Shown: positions 41,806 through 51,480, counted from the first letter of the stretch. The stretch is DNA of 64,000 nt from a bacterium (GCA_027483535.1 JAIXUN010000003.1:434001-498000); one strand, 5' to 3'. The notes: generated from the sequence alone by a model not told the origin. Translations and numbers: made by a program.

Positions 41806-44274
41806 TCACATGAGATGATAGGGGTCCACATCCACTAGGATTTGGACCTCTTTCGTTTGCAGTTCCTGGGTGACCTCGCGAATCGGCTCGAGGTCGGTGC
41901 CGGGCTTGCATTTGATCAAGAGGTGTCTCCGCCACCGGTTCTGGAGGCGTTCCAGGGCGCAGTTCGCGGGACCGATGACTTCCAGGCCGGGGAAGAGTCG
42001 TAGATTGTCGGCGACGTCACGAGAGAGTTCGTTGACGGCTGAGGAAGACTCGCCCGTGAAAATGACGTTGATCAGCTTCACAAAGGGCGGATACCGGACG
42101 GCGGAGCGTTCTTTCAGAGTCTCTTGATAGAGATCCACGTAGCCGTGCCGCGCGGCGGTTTGGATCGCTGAATTCTCCGGGAAAAAGGTCTGGATGACGA
42201 CTTCGCCGGGTTTCTGGCCCCGACCCGCTCGCCCTGCGACCTGCGACAGGAGCTGATAGGTGCGCTCGGTGGCGCGAAAATCGGGCAAGTTGAGAGAGAT
42301 GTCGGCGGCGATCACCCCAACCAGCGTGACGTTCGGAAAGTCGAGGCCTTTTGCGATCAACTGAGTACCGACGAGGATGTTGGTTTCGTTGGCTCGGAAC
42401 TCGGCGAGAGTCTGTTCGAGCGCGCCTTTCTTCGCCGCAATATCGCGGTCTAACCGGGCCACTTTCGAGTTTGGAAAGAGCTCCGCAACCGCTTCTTCGA
42501 CTTTTTCGGTGCCGACCCCGAACGGCTTGATCTTGGGGCTATCGCACTTGGGGCAAATGGGTGGCGGAATCTCTTGGTGACCGCAGTGGTGGCAGCGCAA
42601 CCGATTGTCCCGACGGTGATAGCTAAGCGCGACCGCGCAAGACGGGCACATCCATCGGTGACCGCATTCTCGGCAGTTTAAGAAGGGGGCGTACGCTCGG
42701 CGGTTGAGGAACAGAATGATCTGCTCGTTCCTCGCCAAAGTGGCTTCCATCTTCTCTTGCAGGAGAGGGCCGATGAGCCCGGGGCGACCACGCTTGTAGC
42801 CCTCCTTGAGGTCGTCAATGAACACGGTCGGAAGAACCGCGCTGGCGGTTCGACTCGGGAGGGTGAGCAGGGTCAGCTTCCCACGTTCGATACCTAAACC
42901 GCTCACTTCGTTGGCTTCCGCCTCGTGGAACGATTCAATGCTTGGGGTGGCGGAGCCGTACACGACGGGGCAGCCGTGAATCTTCGCCAGTTGTCGAGCA
43001 ACTGCCCGGGCTTGGTATCGTGGCGACTGCTCCTGCTTGTAAGAGGTTTCGTGCTCTTCGTCCATCACGATTAGCCCGAGATTGGTGATCGGGGCGAAGA
43101 GAGCCGACCGGGCACCGAGGATGATCGCAGCTTCGCCGTTTCGAATTCGGAGCCAGTTTTGCAGCCGCTCGACGGGCGTCAACTCGCTGTGAAGAACGGC
43201 TATTCGCGACCCGAAACGGTCTCTGAGTTGGGCAATGGCCTGAGCAGCCAGGGCGATCTCCGGCACTAAGTACAGGACTTGGCGACCCTGCTCCAGAGCT
43301 TCCGCCGCCGATCGAAGAAACACTTCTGTTTTGCCGCTCCCGGTAACGCCAAAGAGCAAAAACGGTCGGAGTTTGCGCTCCCGGACGGCTTCGGTGATGG
43401 CGTCGATGGCGATCTTTTGGTACTCGTTCGGCGTGGGTGGTTGCGACCCCTTCGGTGCTTCGCTCTCTTCCATGGGGATGAGGAGTGATCCCGAAACAAG
43501 GGCTTTGACCGTGGTTTCAGTCACGCCCGCCATCGCGCGAATTTCAGAGAGCGTGAATCGCGATCGGTGCGCCTGACTTGGATCGGAAATCGCCTGGGAA
43601 AGTTGCATCACTACAACCGCCTGGGCCGGCTTCCTTTTTCCTTCCTGGCTGAGGAATTTCTCGACCTTGGAGCTATCTGGCGTGAGCGCGTAGGTGACTT
43701 CTCCTTTACGAGCCGAGGGAGTGGGTCGAATCTTGAGGACCTGCTGAGCGAGTCCTGCCTTTATAAGCGCTTTCAGTGCCCGCTTGATCCCGTCCGGCAG
43801 CTTCTTCAGGGTGTTCTCGCCGAGCCCTTCCGGATTCTCTTCGAGCACTCGCAGCGATTCGGTTTGAATCGGAGTGAGCTTTTCCGCAACCGGCTGGTCG
43901 GTTCGAAGTATCAAGGTTTCGAGTCGTTCTCGGACTCCCGGCGGAACGGCCGGAGTGAGCGCAACGGGCACCGGGCAGAGATATTCCGCGGCGACCCACT
44001 GGACCAGATCGAGCAGGGCGGTCGGAACCCGAAAACCGCTCACGATGTCGCGAATCGATCGAAGAGACTCAAAAGGGAAGCCAAGTTCAGCCTCGGTGAC
44101 GGTTCGAACCTGGATGACATATCCCAGCATCGGCCGATTTCCGAGGGGCACCATCACCGCATCGCCGAGAGCGGGTGCCGATCCGTTCACGGGTTCGGCA
44201 GAGTAGGAGTAGATCGCATCCGATCCCCCGGTTCGCGGATCGAGCGCGACATCAACGATCCTCCGGGTTTCCAT
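41806..44274 (-). CDS. priA: Primosomal replication-restart helicase PriA
   Basis: PriA recognises stalled forks and loads the replicative helicase during restart. The 822-residue protein is full length. The N-terminal 3'-DNA-binding domain starts VDVALDP. Walker A is LFGVTGSGKTE near residue 308, the DEEH box VMDEEHETSYKQEQSPRY near 397, and the zinc-binding region NCRECGHRWMCPSCA with CHHCGHQEIPPPICPKC near 540-580. Helicase motifs VGTQLIAKGLDFPNV and SQVAGRAGRG follow near 635-690. It is convergent with the S9 peptidase gene, 9 bp apart. CAAACT 7 nt before the ATG may be a weak -10. Confidence 0.95.
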   Translation of the reverse strand: METRRIVDVALDPRTGGSDAIYSYSAEPVNGSAPALGDAVMVPLGNRPMLGYVIQVRTVTEAELGFPFESLRSIRDIVSGFRVPTALLDLVQWVAAEYLCPVPVALTPAVPPGVRERLETLILRTDQPVAEKLTPIQTESLRVLEENPEGLGENTLKKLPDGIKRALKALIKAGLAQQVLKIRPTPSARKGEVTYALTPDSSKVEKFLSQEGKRKPAQAVVVMQLSQAISDPSQAHRSRFTLSEIRAMAGVTETTVKALVSGSLLIPMEESEAPKGSQPPTPNEYQKIAIDAITEAVRERKLRPFLLFGVTGSGKTEVFLRSAAEALEQGRQVLYLVPEIALAAQAIAQLRDRFGSRIAVLHSELTPVERLQNWLRIRNGEAAIILGARSALFAPITNLGLIVMDEEHETSYKQEQSPRYQARAVARQLAKIHGCPVVYGSATPSIESFHEAEANEVSGLGIERGKLTLLTLPSRTASAVLPTVFIDDLKEGYKRGRPGLIGPLLQEKMEATLARNEQIILFLNRRAYAPFLNCRECGHRWMCPSCAVALSYHRRDNRLRCHHCGHQEIPPPICPKCDSPKIKPFGVGTEKVEEAVAELFPNSKVARLDRDIAAKKGALEQTLAEFRANETNILVGTQLIAKGLDFPNVTLVGVIAADISLNLPDFRATERTYQLLSQVAGRAGRGQKPGEVVIQTFFPENSAIQTAARHGYVDLYQETLKERSAVRYPPFVKLINVIFTGESSSAVNELSRDVADNLRLFPGLEVIGPANCALERLQNRWRRHLLIKCKPGTDLEPIREVTQELQTKEVQILVDVDPYHLM

Positions 44275-44372
44275 ATCGTTTAGTTTGGCACTGGATAACG
44301 GGGCGTTTATCGCCTCTTTGCCGTGGGCGGATTCCTTCGCTCCGTTGAATAAACTGGAACAAGGAAGAATTG

Positions 44373-45170
44373 ATGCATACCTATCGCGTGCTTTTTTTGG
44401 GTGATGTCGTGGGCAAACCGGGCCGTCGTGCGGTTTCAGAATGGCTCCCGGCTCTTCAAGAGGAGCATCGACCCCTGTTCACCATTGTCAACGGCGAGAA
44501 CAGTGCAGGTGGGCTTGGGATCACCCCCGATATCGCCCAGGAGTTGTTTGCCCAAGACGTGGACGTCATTACGGGTGGGAACCACTCCTTTAACAAGCGC
44601 GACATTATTCCGTACATCGAAAAACAACCACGACTGTTGCGCCCCGACAATCTGGCGAAAGGCGTCCCCGGCAAAGGCATGGTGGTCGTGGAGAAGATGG
44701 GGATCCAGTTCGTGGTCATCAATCTGAGTGGTCGGGTGATGATGGACCCGCAGTACGGCGACCCCTTCCAGCGCTTCAATGAACTGATCGAGGAAGCCGG
44801 GACTCGCCACGGTTTGCATGACTTTCACGCCGAGGCAACGAGCGAAAAGATCGCGATGGGATATCACGGCGAAGGGCGAATCAGCGCGGTGGTCGGCACT
44901 CATACCCACGTTCAAACGGCAGACGAGTGCATATTGAAAGGTGGAACGGCTTATATTACAGATGTCGGGATGTGCGGACCGGTCGATTCGGTGCTCGGAA
45001 TGGAGCGTGAATTGATCCTCCGCCGATTCCGAACCGGATTGCCGGAGAAATTCGAAGTCTCTGCGCATCCTGGTGTAATCTGTGGTGTAGTGATCGAAGT
45101 TGAGTTCGATTCAGGTCGCGCGGTGAGCATTGAGCGTATCCGTAGAGAACCTGAGCCGTCGAATTTTTAA
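44373..45170 (+). CDS. YmdB-family metallophosphoesterase
   Basis: A 265-residue calcineurin-like phosphoesterase of the YmdB/TIGR00282 family; Bacillus YmdB hydrolyses 2',3'-cyclic nucleotides and affects biofilm and motility gene expression. The metal ligands are in VLFLGDVVGKPGRRA, FTIVNGENSAGGLG and ITGGNHSFNKRD within the first 80 residues, and in VVGTHTHVQTADE near 177; VGMCGPVDSVLGM is typical of the family. I use the ATG at 44373, six bases after AAGGAAG, in place of the in-frame TTG one codon earlier. The next gene is 29 bp downstream, possibly co-transcribed. Confidence 0.9.
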   Translation: MHTYRVLFLGDVVGKPGRRAVSEWLPALQEEHRPLFTIVNGENSAGGLGITPDIAQELFAQDVDVITGGNHSFNKRDIIPYIEKQPRLLRPDNLAKGVPGKGMVVVEKMGIQFVVINLSGRVMMDPQYGDPFQRFNELIEEAGTRHGLHDFHAEATSEKIAMGYHGEGRISAVVGTHTHVQTADECILKGGTAYITDVGMCGPVDSVLGMERELILRRFRTGLPEKFEVSAHPGVICGVVIEVEFDSGRAVSIERIRREPEPSNF

Positions 45171-45199
45171 CACTCGAAACCGCCAACGAGGGAAAGAAA

Positions 45200-46264
45200 T
45201 TGAGCATGTTGATGGCCGCAATTGCCTTGCTTCCGACCGCAGCGCCGGTCCAAGACACGAAGCTGATCTACACGCCTTCGCGAACGATCGCTGATCAGAA
45301 GATCAAACTGGCCCCTTGGGGTTCAGGCGTCGTTTCGGAGACGGAGGAATCTGCTTATGCCGGAACGAAGTCGATCCGAATTTCTAGCCGGAACTACTTC
45401 CAAGGTGGAACGCTGATCTTTGGTGACCCGGTTGATTTGAACGCCTCTTTCGGCGACAAGAACAACATGCTCCGACTGGCATTCCAGTCTTTGGATGCAG
45501 CCACGGGCAGCGCTAGTGGCGGCCGGCCCGGGATGGGTGGTCCTGGAGGACCCGGCGGTGGCTTAGGAGCAGGCGCAGGTTTGGGTACGGGCGCAGGTCC
45601 CGGCGCAGGCGGTTTTGGCCCCGGTGGTCCCGGTGGTGCCGGAGGCCGTCAGGGCGGACCCGGTGGTCCTGGAGCGGGTGGATTTGGTCCTGGTGCAGGT
45701 GGCGCAGGAGCGGGTAGTTCCAACCAGGCAACCATGAAGACCATTCGAGTCATCATCACCACCACCGATGGCAAGCGAAGCGAGGCTTATCTACCGGCAG
45801 CGACTTCGGCACCTGCCGAGCGCGGTTGGCGAATGGCAGGAATCCCGCTGCAAGCCGTTAAGGGCTTCGACAAGACCAACAAGGTCGTCAAGGAAATCAG
45901 TTTTGCCGGTGACGCAGCCGCTGCGTTCTATGTTGGTGACATCCGGATCATCAACGATGCTACACCGATTCGAGGTCAGATCATTCTGGAGCCTAAGTAC
46001 TCTAGCTACAGTTTGAACTCTCGAGTGACTTTCTCTGGAATCGGGCAAGGTGGTTCCAGCGTCCTCAAGTACACCTGGGATTTTGACGATAGCGACGGAA
46101 TTCAGGTGGACGCCGAGGGACCCAGCGTTGAGACTCGTTTCCGACGAGCCAGCTGGACCCCGCAAAACCCAACGGGCACCTTCAACGTTACGCTCACGAT
46201 CAGTGATCAGTACGGTTTGAAGGAGTCATACTCAACTAGCCTCAAAGTTCGGGTAAACCCCTAA
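45200..46264 (+). CDS. Secreted protein with glycine-rich block and PKD-like domain
   Basis: A 354-residue exported protein starting at a TTG. A hydrophobic leader (MLMAAIALLPTAAPVQ) is followed by a beta-rich domain of ~90 residues, then a block of about 70 residues (108-178) made almost only of Gly, Pro, Ala and Arg in GGPGG and GAGG steps. Another beta-rich domain follows, and the C-terminal ~90 residues form a PKD-like Ig fold (LKYTWDFDDSDG near 282, and NVTLTISDQYGL). The glycine block resembles a flexible linker. I cannot assign a function; a cell-surface or matrix role fits. Confidence 0.7.
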   Translation: MSMLMAAIALLPTAAPVQDTKLIYTPSRTIADQKIKLAPWGSGVVSETEESAYAGTKSIRISSRNYFQGGTLIFGDPVDLNASFGDKNNMLRLAFQSLDAATGSASGGRPGMGGPGGPGGGLGAGAGLGTGAGPGAGGFGPGGPGGAGGRQGGPGGPGAGGFGPGAGGAGAGSSNQATMKTIRVIITTTDGKRSEAYLPAATSAPAERGWRMAGIPLQAVKGFDKTNKVVKEISFAGDAAAAFYVGDIRIINDATPIRGQIILEPKYSSYSLNSRVTFSGIGQGGSSVLKYTWDFDDSDGIQVDAEGPSVETRFRRASWTPQNPTGTFNVTLTISDQYGLKESYSTSLKVRVNP

Positions 46265-46277
46265 CAAATCTGGCAGG

Positions 46278-46317
46278 ACGCTCTCTCTTAGGATTGGAGA
46301 GGACTCTGAGAGAGCGT
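46278..46317 (+). terminator. Terminator after PKD-protein gene
   Basis: ACGCTCTCTCT (46278-46288) pairs with the AGAGAGCGT ending at 46317, with about 20 nt of inner sequence that can extend the stem. A T-run occurs 11 bases later (TTTTTT), a little far for a standard terminator. Confidence 0.65.
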
Positions 46318-46455
46318 TCGGCGAAGATTTTTTGCTAGATTTTCAGAGAAATTTGGTTTTGCACTTTTTTGGAGATATCCGAGGGTGCATACTTTTTGCT
46401 GAAATTCAGGGATCATTCGGTGGCGGAAGCCGTCATCTATCAATAAGGACTAATC

Positions 46456-47061
46456 ATGAGAATTGCCGTACTCTCCAAAGAAACACTCTTCTGCGAGGCT
46501 TTAGCCAGCCTTCTTGATCGACATGGGAACTTTCAGGTGGTTGCAAAAGCAAGCGACGCCAAGGATCTCATCACTACCGCCAAGGCTCAGCAAGCTCAAC
46601 TTCTAGTTGTCGACTCGTTTGAAATTGCAAAGGATGAACTTCAGTTCCTCCTAGGTGCACGAGCATTCGGTGATTTCGTGATCGTTGTCATTGGTGGCGG
46701 CGAAGCAACTGCACTGGAAGGCAGCGTTGATCGCGTGGTTAGCCGCTCTGCAAACGCAAACACCCTCTTTAATGCAATTCAAGAGGCAGGCGGGCACCTG
46801 AAATCGACCAGACCTTATGTCCGCGAAGGGAAGCGAGGATACAAGGACGGAAACGCTCTGACCCGACGAGAGTACGAAGTTGCTCAACTCGTTTCGAAGG
46901 GCCTCTCCAACCGACGCATCTCGCAAGTTTCCGGACTTCGTGAGCAAAGCGTCAAGAACCTCGTCAGCGTGATCATGCGAAAGCTGCGATGCGAGAACCG
47001 AACTCAAGTTGCGCTGAAGCTGCTAAACGCAGAAATTGCCGAGCCGGCTACCAAAGAGTAA
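46456..47061 (+). CDS. LuxR/NarL-type regulator with degenerate receiver domain
   Basis: A 201-residue DNA-binding regulator. The C-terminal HTH is clear: LTRREYEVAQLVSKGLSNRR near 135, then QSVKNLVSVIMRKLRCENRT near 162. The N-terminal domain has the receiver fold, but the acidic pair normally after strand 1 is Ser-Lys (IAVLSKETLFCEAL), and the usual Lys of strand 5 is Ser (VVSRSAN). Only the putative phospho-acceptor Asp survives in LLVVDSFEI. It may therefore work without phosphorylation. No histidine kinase is adjacent. cdsA follows after 9 bp and is probably co-transcribed. Confidence 0.85.
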   Translation: MRIAVLSKETLFCEALASLLDRHGNFQVVAKASDAKDLITTAKAQQAQLLVVDSFEIAKDELQFLLGARAFGDFVIVVIGGGEATALEGSVDRVVSRSANANTLFNAIQEAGGHLKSTRPYVREGKRGYKDGNALTRREYEVAQLVSKGLSNRRISQVSGLREQSVKNLVSVIMRKLRCENRTQVALKLLNAEIAEPATKE

Positions 47062-47070
47062 TCTAGTTAA

Positions 47071-47898
47071 GTGGTAGCACGGGTCCTCACTGCGTTGGCG
47101 CTCATCCCAATCGCAGTGGGGACCCTTTATTTCAACCGACCCTACTTCGCCATTTTCGTTTTCTTCCTGGTGGGTGGCATCGCCTCGGCGGAGGCGATAC
47201 GGCTTTGCCGAGTCCCGTCCACTGTCGGGGCTGGCTACCTCGTCCTCACGATGGGCCTCGCCTCAATCGCTCTCGCAGCGACCCTTGGCATCGGGCGTCA
47301 TTTACTCGATCCGGTTGTTCGAGCCCTCGAAACGAGTCCTTTTGTGGCGTTGATTGTCACTGGGGTTGGCTACGCCCTCTTGCTGGTGGGTCCGGAACAA
47401 AAGCCCGCAAAGTGGCAAGCCGTTGGGATGCTGCTCTGGATTTGGGGAGGCATGTTCGCTCTGGTCCAACTTGTCGGCTCGCAGGAACGGAGTCCGCACT
47501 TCATCTTGTACTGCTTCTTGCCCGTTTGGGGCGGCGATTCGCTCGCGCTGTTTGTGGGTCGAAAGTTTGGGAAGCATCAGCTAGCACCACTATTGAGCCC
47601 CAAGAAAACATGGGAGGGAGCCATCGGACACGTCATCGGTGCGCTCGTGGGCGGATTTTTGGTGGCGTTTTTGAATAAGGAGCCTCTCCTTTGGGCGCTG
47701 ATCGCGGCTGCCATCGCAAGCGTCTTCGGACAGGCGGGCGATCTGTTCGAGAGCTGGATCAAGCGCCGATCCGAGGTGAAAGATAGCGGCTCGATCTTGC
47801 CAGGTCACGGGGGAGTCCTCGACCGAATCGATAGTCTGCTGTTTGCGGCCCCCGTGGTTTTGTTCGTGCTCTATTTGGCCGTACCAACAAACAAGTAA
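47071..47898 (+). CDS. cdsA: Phosphatidate cytidylyltransferase CdsA
   Basis: CdsA makes CDP-diacylglycerol from phosphatidate and CTP, the precursor of bacterial phospholipids. The 275-residue protein has about seven or eight membrane spans. The signature is near the C-terminus: WGGDSLALFVGRKFG, then LAPLLSPKKTWEGAIGH near 172, and the closing KDSGSILPGHGGVLDRIDSL near 240, with the Asp-Arg-x-Asp metal-binding end. Translation starts at GTG. The two nearest downstream genes are small and unrelated to lipid synthesis as far as can be seen. Confidence 0.93.
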   Translation: MVARVLTALALIPIAVGTLYFNRPYFAIFVFFLVGGIASAEAIRLCRVPSTVGAGYLVLTMGLASIALAATLGIGRHLLDPVVRALETSPFVALIVTGVGYALLLVGPEQKPAKWQAVGMLLWIWGGMFALVQLVGSQERSPHFILYCFLPVWGGDSLALFVGRKFGKHQLAPLLSPKKTWEGAIGHVIGALVGGFLVAFLNKEPLLWALIAAAIASVFGQAGDLFESWIKRRSEVKDSGSILPGHGGVLDRIDSLLFAAPVVLFVLYLAVPTNK

Positions 47899-47942
47899 CC
47901 CGTTTTGTGAGGAACTCCCTGCTGGAACCGTAAACTTAGGCA

Positions 47943-48245
47943 GTGTTCCGCACCCCAGTAGACCGATTTTGCACGATCGCCCTTGTAGAAGGCGTTTCCG
48001 CCGTTCTGCTTTTCTTCATTGCGATGCCCGTGAAGTACGGCCTTCAGAACGACATTTTGGTGAAGATCATCGGCACCGCCCACGGCGCTCTTTGGGTGAT
48101 CTATATGTTCTCCTTGTTGGAAGTTTGGGTGAAAGAGAAGTGGGCGTTCGGAAAGGTTTTCTTGGGCGGCGTCTCCGGAGTGATTCCGGGGCTTTCTTTC
48201 TGGTTTGAGAAGAAGGTTCGCCGAGAGGCGGTTCCCCAGTCTTAA
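47943..48245 (+). CDS. DUF3817 small membrane protein
   Basis: A 100-residue integral-membrane protein with three spans. The family pattern is visible: FCTIALVEGVSAVLLFFIAM near 9-28, a conserved GTAHGALWVIYMFSLL with the His near 45-60, and a third hydrophobic stretch near 70-85. DUF3817 (YdzA-like) proteins are widespread; function unknown. Starts at GTG, 44 bp after cdsA, same strand. Confidence 0.8.
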   Translation: MFRTPVDRFCTIALVEGVSAVLLFFIAMPVKYGLQNDILVKIIGTAHGALWVIYMFSLLEVWVKEKWAFGKVFLGGVSGVIPGLSFWFEKKVRREAVPQS

Positions 48246-48272
48246 ACCCTCTATCACTGTCAAAATACTAAT

Positions 48273-49292
48273 ATGCGCCAAACCCTATTTCTGTCGGTTG
48301 CCGATGCAAAGACGCTCGTGCACCGCGTGGGCCTTGACACGATGTATCGAGGACTGGTCCAACGACTAGAAGAGGACTATCGGCGTTGGGATAGCTTCAC
48401 GAAGAGCGCCCGACTCGCTTACCACTCGCCGGTGGGTGTTGTTGAATTGATGCCGATCGCCGACGATCGACTCATGGCGTACAAGTACGTCAACGGTCAC
48501 CCGTACAACTACAAGCACGACCTCCCGACGGTCATGGCGTACGGTGCTCTTGCGGAGGTCGAAACGGGCATGCCGCTTTTGCTAGCGGAGATGACCATCC
48601 TCACCGCGATTCGCACCGCCGCAGCATCTGCGATGGCGGCAAAAGCCGTTGCTCGACCCAACGCCAAGACCATGGCAATGATCGGCAATGGAGCGCAAGC
48701 CGAGTTCCAAATTCTGGCGTTTCGCGCCATTTTGGGTGTCCACACGGTGCGTCTTTTTGATATCGATCCCGAGGCAACCGCCAAGCTTCAACGCAACCTT
48801 GCCCATATCGAACATCTGGACCTGGTTCGGTGCACGTCCACCGCAGAAGCGGTTAAGGGTTGCGACATCGTCACCACCTGCACCGCCGACAAGAAGCGAA
48901 CGGCAATCCTAACGCCGGAGATGATCGAGCCGGGAATGCACATCAACGGCATCGGCGGCGATGCTCCCGGAAAGACCGAACTGCATCCAGAAGTGGTCGC
49001 GGGAGCCAAGGTGTTTGTCCAGTACGAACCGCAGACACGGATTGAAGGTGACATTCAGCAACTTCCCGCTGGTTTCCCGGTCACGGAGATCGCACGGGTT
49101 CTCACCGGAGAGGCCACCGGGCGAGATGGGTCGGAGCAGGTCACCGTGTTCGATTCGGTTGGGTTCTCGCTGGAGGATTACTCGACCCTTCGGTATATCC
49201 ACGAGCTGCTGACCGAAACCGGGCTCGGTGCCCCGCTCGATCTCATCCCGCCGCTTGCCGATGTCAAGGACGTGTACGGCCTGATTCGGTAG
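48273..49292 (+). CDS. Ornithine cyclodeaminase / mu-crystallin family protein
   Basis: A 339-residue NAD(P)-dependent enzyme of the ornithine cyclodeaminase superfamily. Members convert ornithine to proline or act as imine/amino-acid dehydrogenases. NGHPYNYKHDLPTVMAYG near 75 is the substrate-loop region with Lys, ILTAIRTAAASAMAAKAVAR near 110 the family helix, MIGNGAQAEFQILAF near 135 the Rossmann motif, and GMHINGIGGDAPGKTEL near 225 is typical and includes the catalytic Asp. Reading of family is firm; ornithine as substrate is likely but not proven. Repeats follow it. Confidence 0.85.
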   Translation: MRQTLFLSVADAKTLVHRVGLDTMYRGLVQRLEEDYRRWDSFTKSARLAYHSPVGVVELMPIADDRLMAYKYVNGHPYNYKHDLPTVMAYGALAEVETGMPLLLAEMTILTAIRTAAASAMAAKAVARPNAKTMAMIGNGAQAEFQILAFRAILGVHTVRLFDIDPEATAKLQRNLAHIEHLDLVRCTSTAEAVKGCDIVTTCTADKKRTAILTPEMIEPGMHINGIGGDAPGKTELHPEVVAGAKVFVQYEPQTRIEGDIQQLPAGFPVTEIARVLTGEATGRDGSEQVTVFDSVGFSLEDYSTLRYIHELLTETGLGAPLDLIPPLADVKDVYGLIR

Positions 49293-49689
49293 GTTGCAGT
49301 TTGGGCGTTTAAGGGGACAGCTCTAGCAAGGCCCTTTGAGAATTCGCCACGGAACCTCGAAGTATCTGGTCGGTCCTTCCCGATTCTCGGGACAGGCCTA
49401 CCCTTTGTTGTTTTGGTCCCACCCACCCAGACCTCGCGGTCTGGGCTAACAGTCTGGACGGTCCTCCGGACCTCCGCCCAAGAAATTGGCTCATGGCTCC
49501 GCTCGAATTCCCAAAAAGCGGCGGAGCCGCGAAAAGCATCGCAGCCCAGGGTTTCAACCCTGGGTCTTGCGATGGCTCCGCCCCTCTATTCGGATTTCAC
49601 AAGATGGGCCCGTTAACCTCCCCTAAGGGGGTGAATTTGATGGGTCGATTCCTTTCGCAACTTCCTGCGACATCTCCCAATGACGGCGA
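49293..49689. repeat. Gene-free repeat block, inverted relative of the 34-kb repeats
   Basis: No gene fits this 397-bp gap. It holds CCAGACCTCGCGGTCTGG, GGTCCTCCGGACC, GGCGGAGCCGCG and CCCAGGGTTTCAACCCTGGG in the reverse order and orientation to the composite units near 34.1-34.6 kb, plus TTCCCGATTCTCGGGA. It is thus a second member of the same dispersed repeat family. Confidence 0.82.
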
Positions 49690-51480
49690 CTACCTTCTTG
49701 GAAACGACACGCCGATTCTCTCCGCAAGAAACGGCATGACATCGATCTGCCGAATCGCGCCTAAATTCCGTTTGGCGACCCCAGGTCCCATCGCGTAAAG
49801 GACCGTCTGCATCGAGCGGCGCATGGGTAAAAATCCGTGATTGCCTGCTCCAATGGGGCCGAGATCGGCAATAAGCGACTCCGATTTTCGGTTTGATGGG
49901 TAGTAGCCCGGGGCGGGTTCGATATACAGATCGCCTCCGTTCTTGCCTCCAATGCCGAACCCGACATGCGTGGCTGGGTCCATGAGCCCCATGACAAGAG
50001 CCGCTCCGGTTCGGGGGTCCTTCAGCCCGCTTAAGGCGCGTCTGGCGAGTTCGACCACCTCTTCCTTGTCGCCGGAACTCACAATGCCGCCCTCGCGGTC
50101 CGTCGAGTTCACCACTAAGAAGAAGTCGCTCCAGGTAGGCACCATGATCTTGGTCTTGCTGAGGTCGATTTGTCCTTTCTCGTCCCAAGCCAGCAGACCG
50201 GCATCGGCCAAAGCCTTATTCAGGAACAGGGTGGAATGGCTGCCTTCCATGCCGTGATCGCCTGTCACCGAAACGATCGCCTCGCCCTTCACGGTGTTGA
50301 GAATGTCACCCACCCACTCGTCTTGAAGCTCCAAGACCCGGGCGTAAACATTCCAAAGCTTATCGGCAACCTCTCCAGAGAGAGGCTTTCCGCCCGGATA
50401 AAACGCGCCGTAAAGCGTATGCCCGGCGCTGTCGCTCATGGGGGTGTAGTGGAAGGAAAGGTCGGGCTTCCACTTCTTCCAACCGTAGCGGAAAGAGCGC
50501 TTGAGGAACTCGCAGTCGAGCCGAACGATCTCGAGAATCCGCTCCTCGGCGACCCCCGATCCTCCTTGCCAAAGAGTTTTGCCCAGCCCGCCCCGACCGT
50601 AAAGACTCCACGCGTCGTCGTGAAACCCTCCATACGCCTGTAGGTAATCCAGGTTGTTTGCGGCGGTTTCGCTGCCCTTCATGGCGGCGGCGGCGCGAAC
50701 GTAAAGCTCCATTTCGCCGCTATCGGCCAGGGAAAAGAGTCGGAAGTAGACCAAGCCCTCATCGGCTCCCTTCTTCACTTTGAAGGGACCGAGCCATTTA
50801 CCGATCTTGTTCGCCGATTCCTCCGCGACGAGATAAGACTGAGGGGACTCCGGGGTTCCGGTAGGGTTGATCTGCACCCGGTCGAATCCAAGACGCCGAT
50901 CGACATCCAACACCTTTACGTCGAAAGTGGAATCACCGACCGACACGGAAAAGTTGGTCTTCTTTTCGGAGTTGGTGATCATCTGCCGAGCCGCAAATTC
51001 ACTCTCGAACCCGGAGAACTCTTTAAACTTTGCCCCCGGCTTCAACGATTTCTCGAAAGCCGATGGCGGGTACGAACAGGCCGCAGAGAAAGCGACCACG
51101 TTTTTGCCTGCATTGGCGGCGGTCACCCAGATGGGTTCGGCGGTGAGTACGCTGGCATCAAACCCTCGCATCGACTCCAGGCACGTGTGCTCGTTCGCCG
51201 GATGAAGGGGCACCGCGTTGTTTCCGACCCCGTTCTGGTCTGGCCAGACCCCGGTGAAGAGAGAGGCGTGCCCCACGGCGGTTTTGGATGGCCACGCCGG
51301 GGAAACCGACTCCGCCCAAGCGCCCTCTCGCTTCATTCGAGCAATGTTCGGAAGGCGACCCTCGGCAAGAAGGCGATCAATCGCCCAATCCGATGCTCCG
51401 TCCCAAACAATGGAAACCAGTTTGGGTGGATTTGCGCTCGTTTGCGTCGCAAGAATCAGGGCAACGGTGGCGACAGTCAT
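49690..51480 (-). CDS. Exported type I phosphodiesterase / alkaline-phosphatase-superfamily protein
   Basis: A 596-residue exported metallophosphoesterase. After a short signal peptide (MTVATVALILATQTSANP), LVSIVWDGASDWAIDRLLAE near 20 gives the first metal-binding Asp. The nucleophile is probably Ser or Thr in AWPSKTAVGHASLFTGVWPD near 62. FHYTPMSDSAGHTLYGAF near 345 and SVTGDHGMEGSHST near 405 supply further Asp/His ligands. This is the nucleotide pyrophosphatase/phosphodiesterase layout. Substrate may be nucleotides, phospholipid heads or other phosphodiesters. It lies alone, between repeats and a small secreted protein. Confidence 0.83.
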   Translation of the reverse strand: MTVATVALILATQTSANPPKLVSIVWDGASDWAIDRLLAEGRLPNIARMKREGAWAESVSPAWPSKTAVGHASLFTGVWPDQNGVGNNAVPLHPANEHTCLESMRGFDASVLTAEPIWVTAANAGKNVVAFSAACSYPPSAFEKSLKPGAKFKEFSGFESEFAARQMITNSEKKTNFSVSVGDSTFDVKVLDVDRRLGFDRVQINPTGTPESPQSYLVAEESANKIGKWLGPFKVKKGADEGLVYFRLFSLADSGEMELYVRAAAAMKGSETAANNLDYLQAYGGFHDDAWSLYGRGGLGKTLWQGGSGVAEERILEIVRLDCEFLKRSFRYGWKKWKPDLSFHYTPMSDSAGHTLYGAFYPGGKPLSGEVADKLWNVYARVLELQDEWVGDILNTVKGEAIVSVTGDHGMEGSHSTLFLNKALADAGLLAWDEKGQIDLSKTKIMVPTWSDFFLVVNSTDREGGIVSSGDKEEVVELARRALSGLKDPRTGAALVMGLMDPATHVGFGIGGKNGGDLYIEPAPGYYPSNRKSESLIADLGPIGAGNHGFLPMRRSMQTVLYAMGPGVAKRNLGAIRQIDVMPFLAERIGVSFPRR

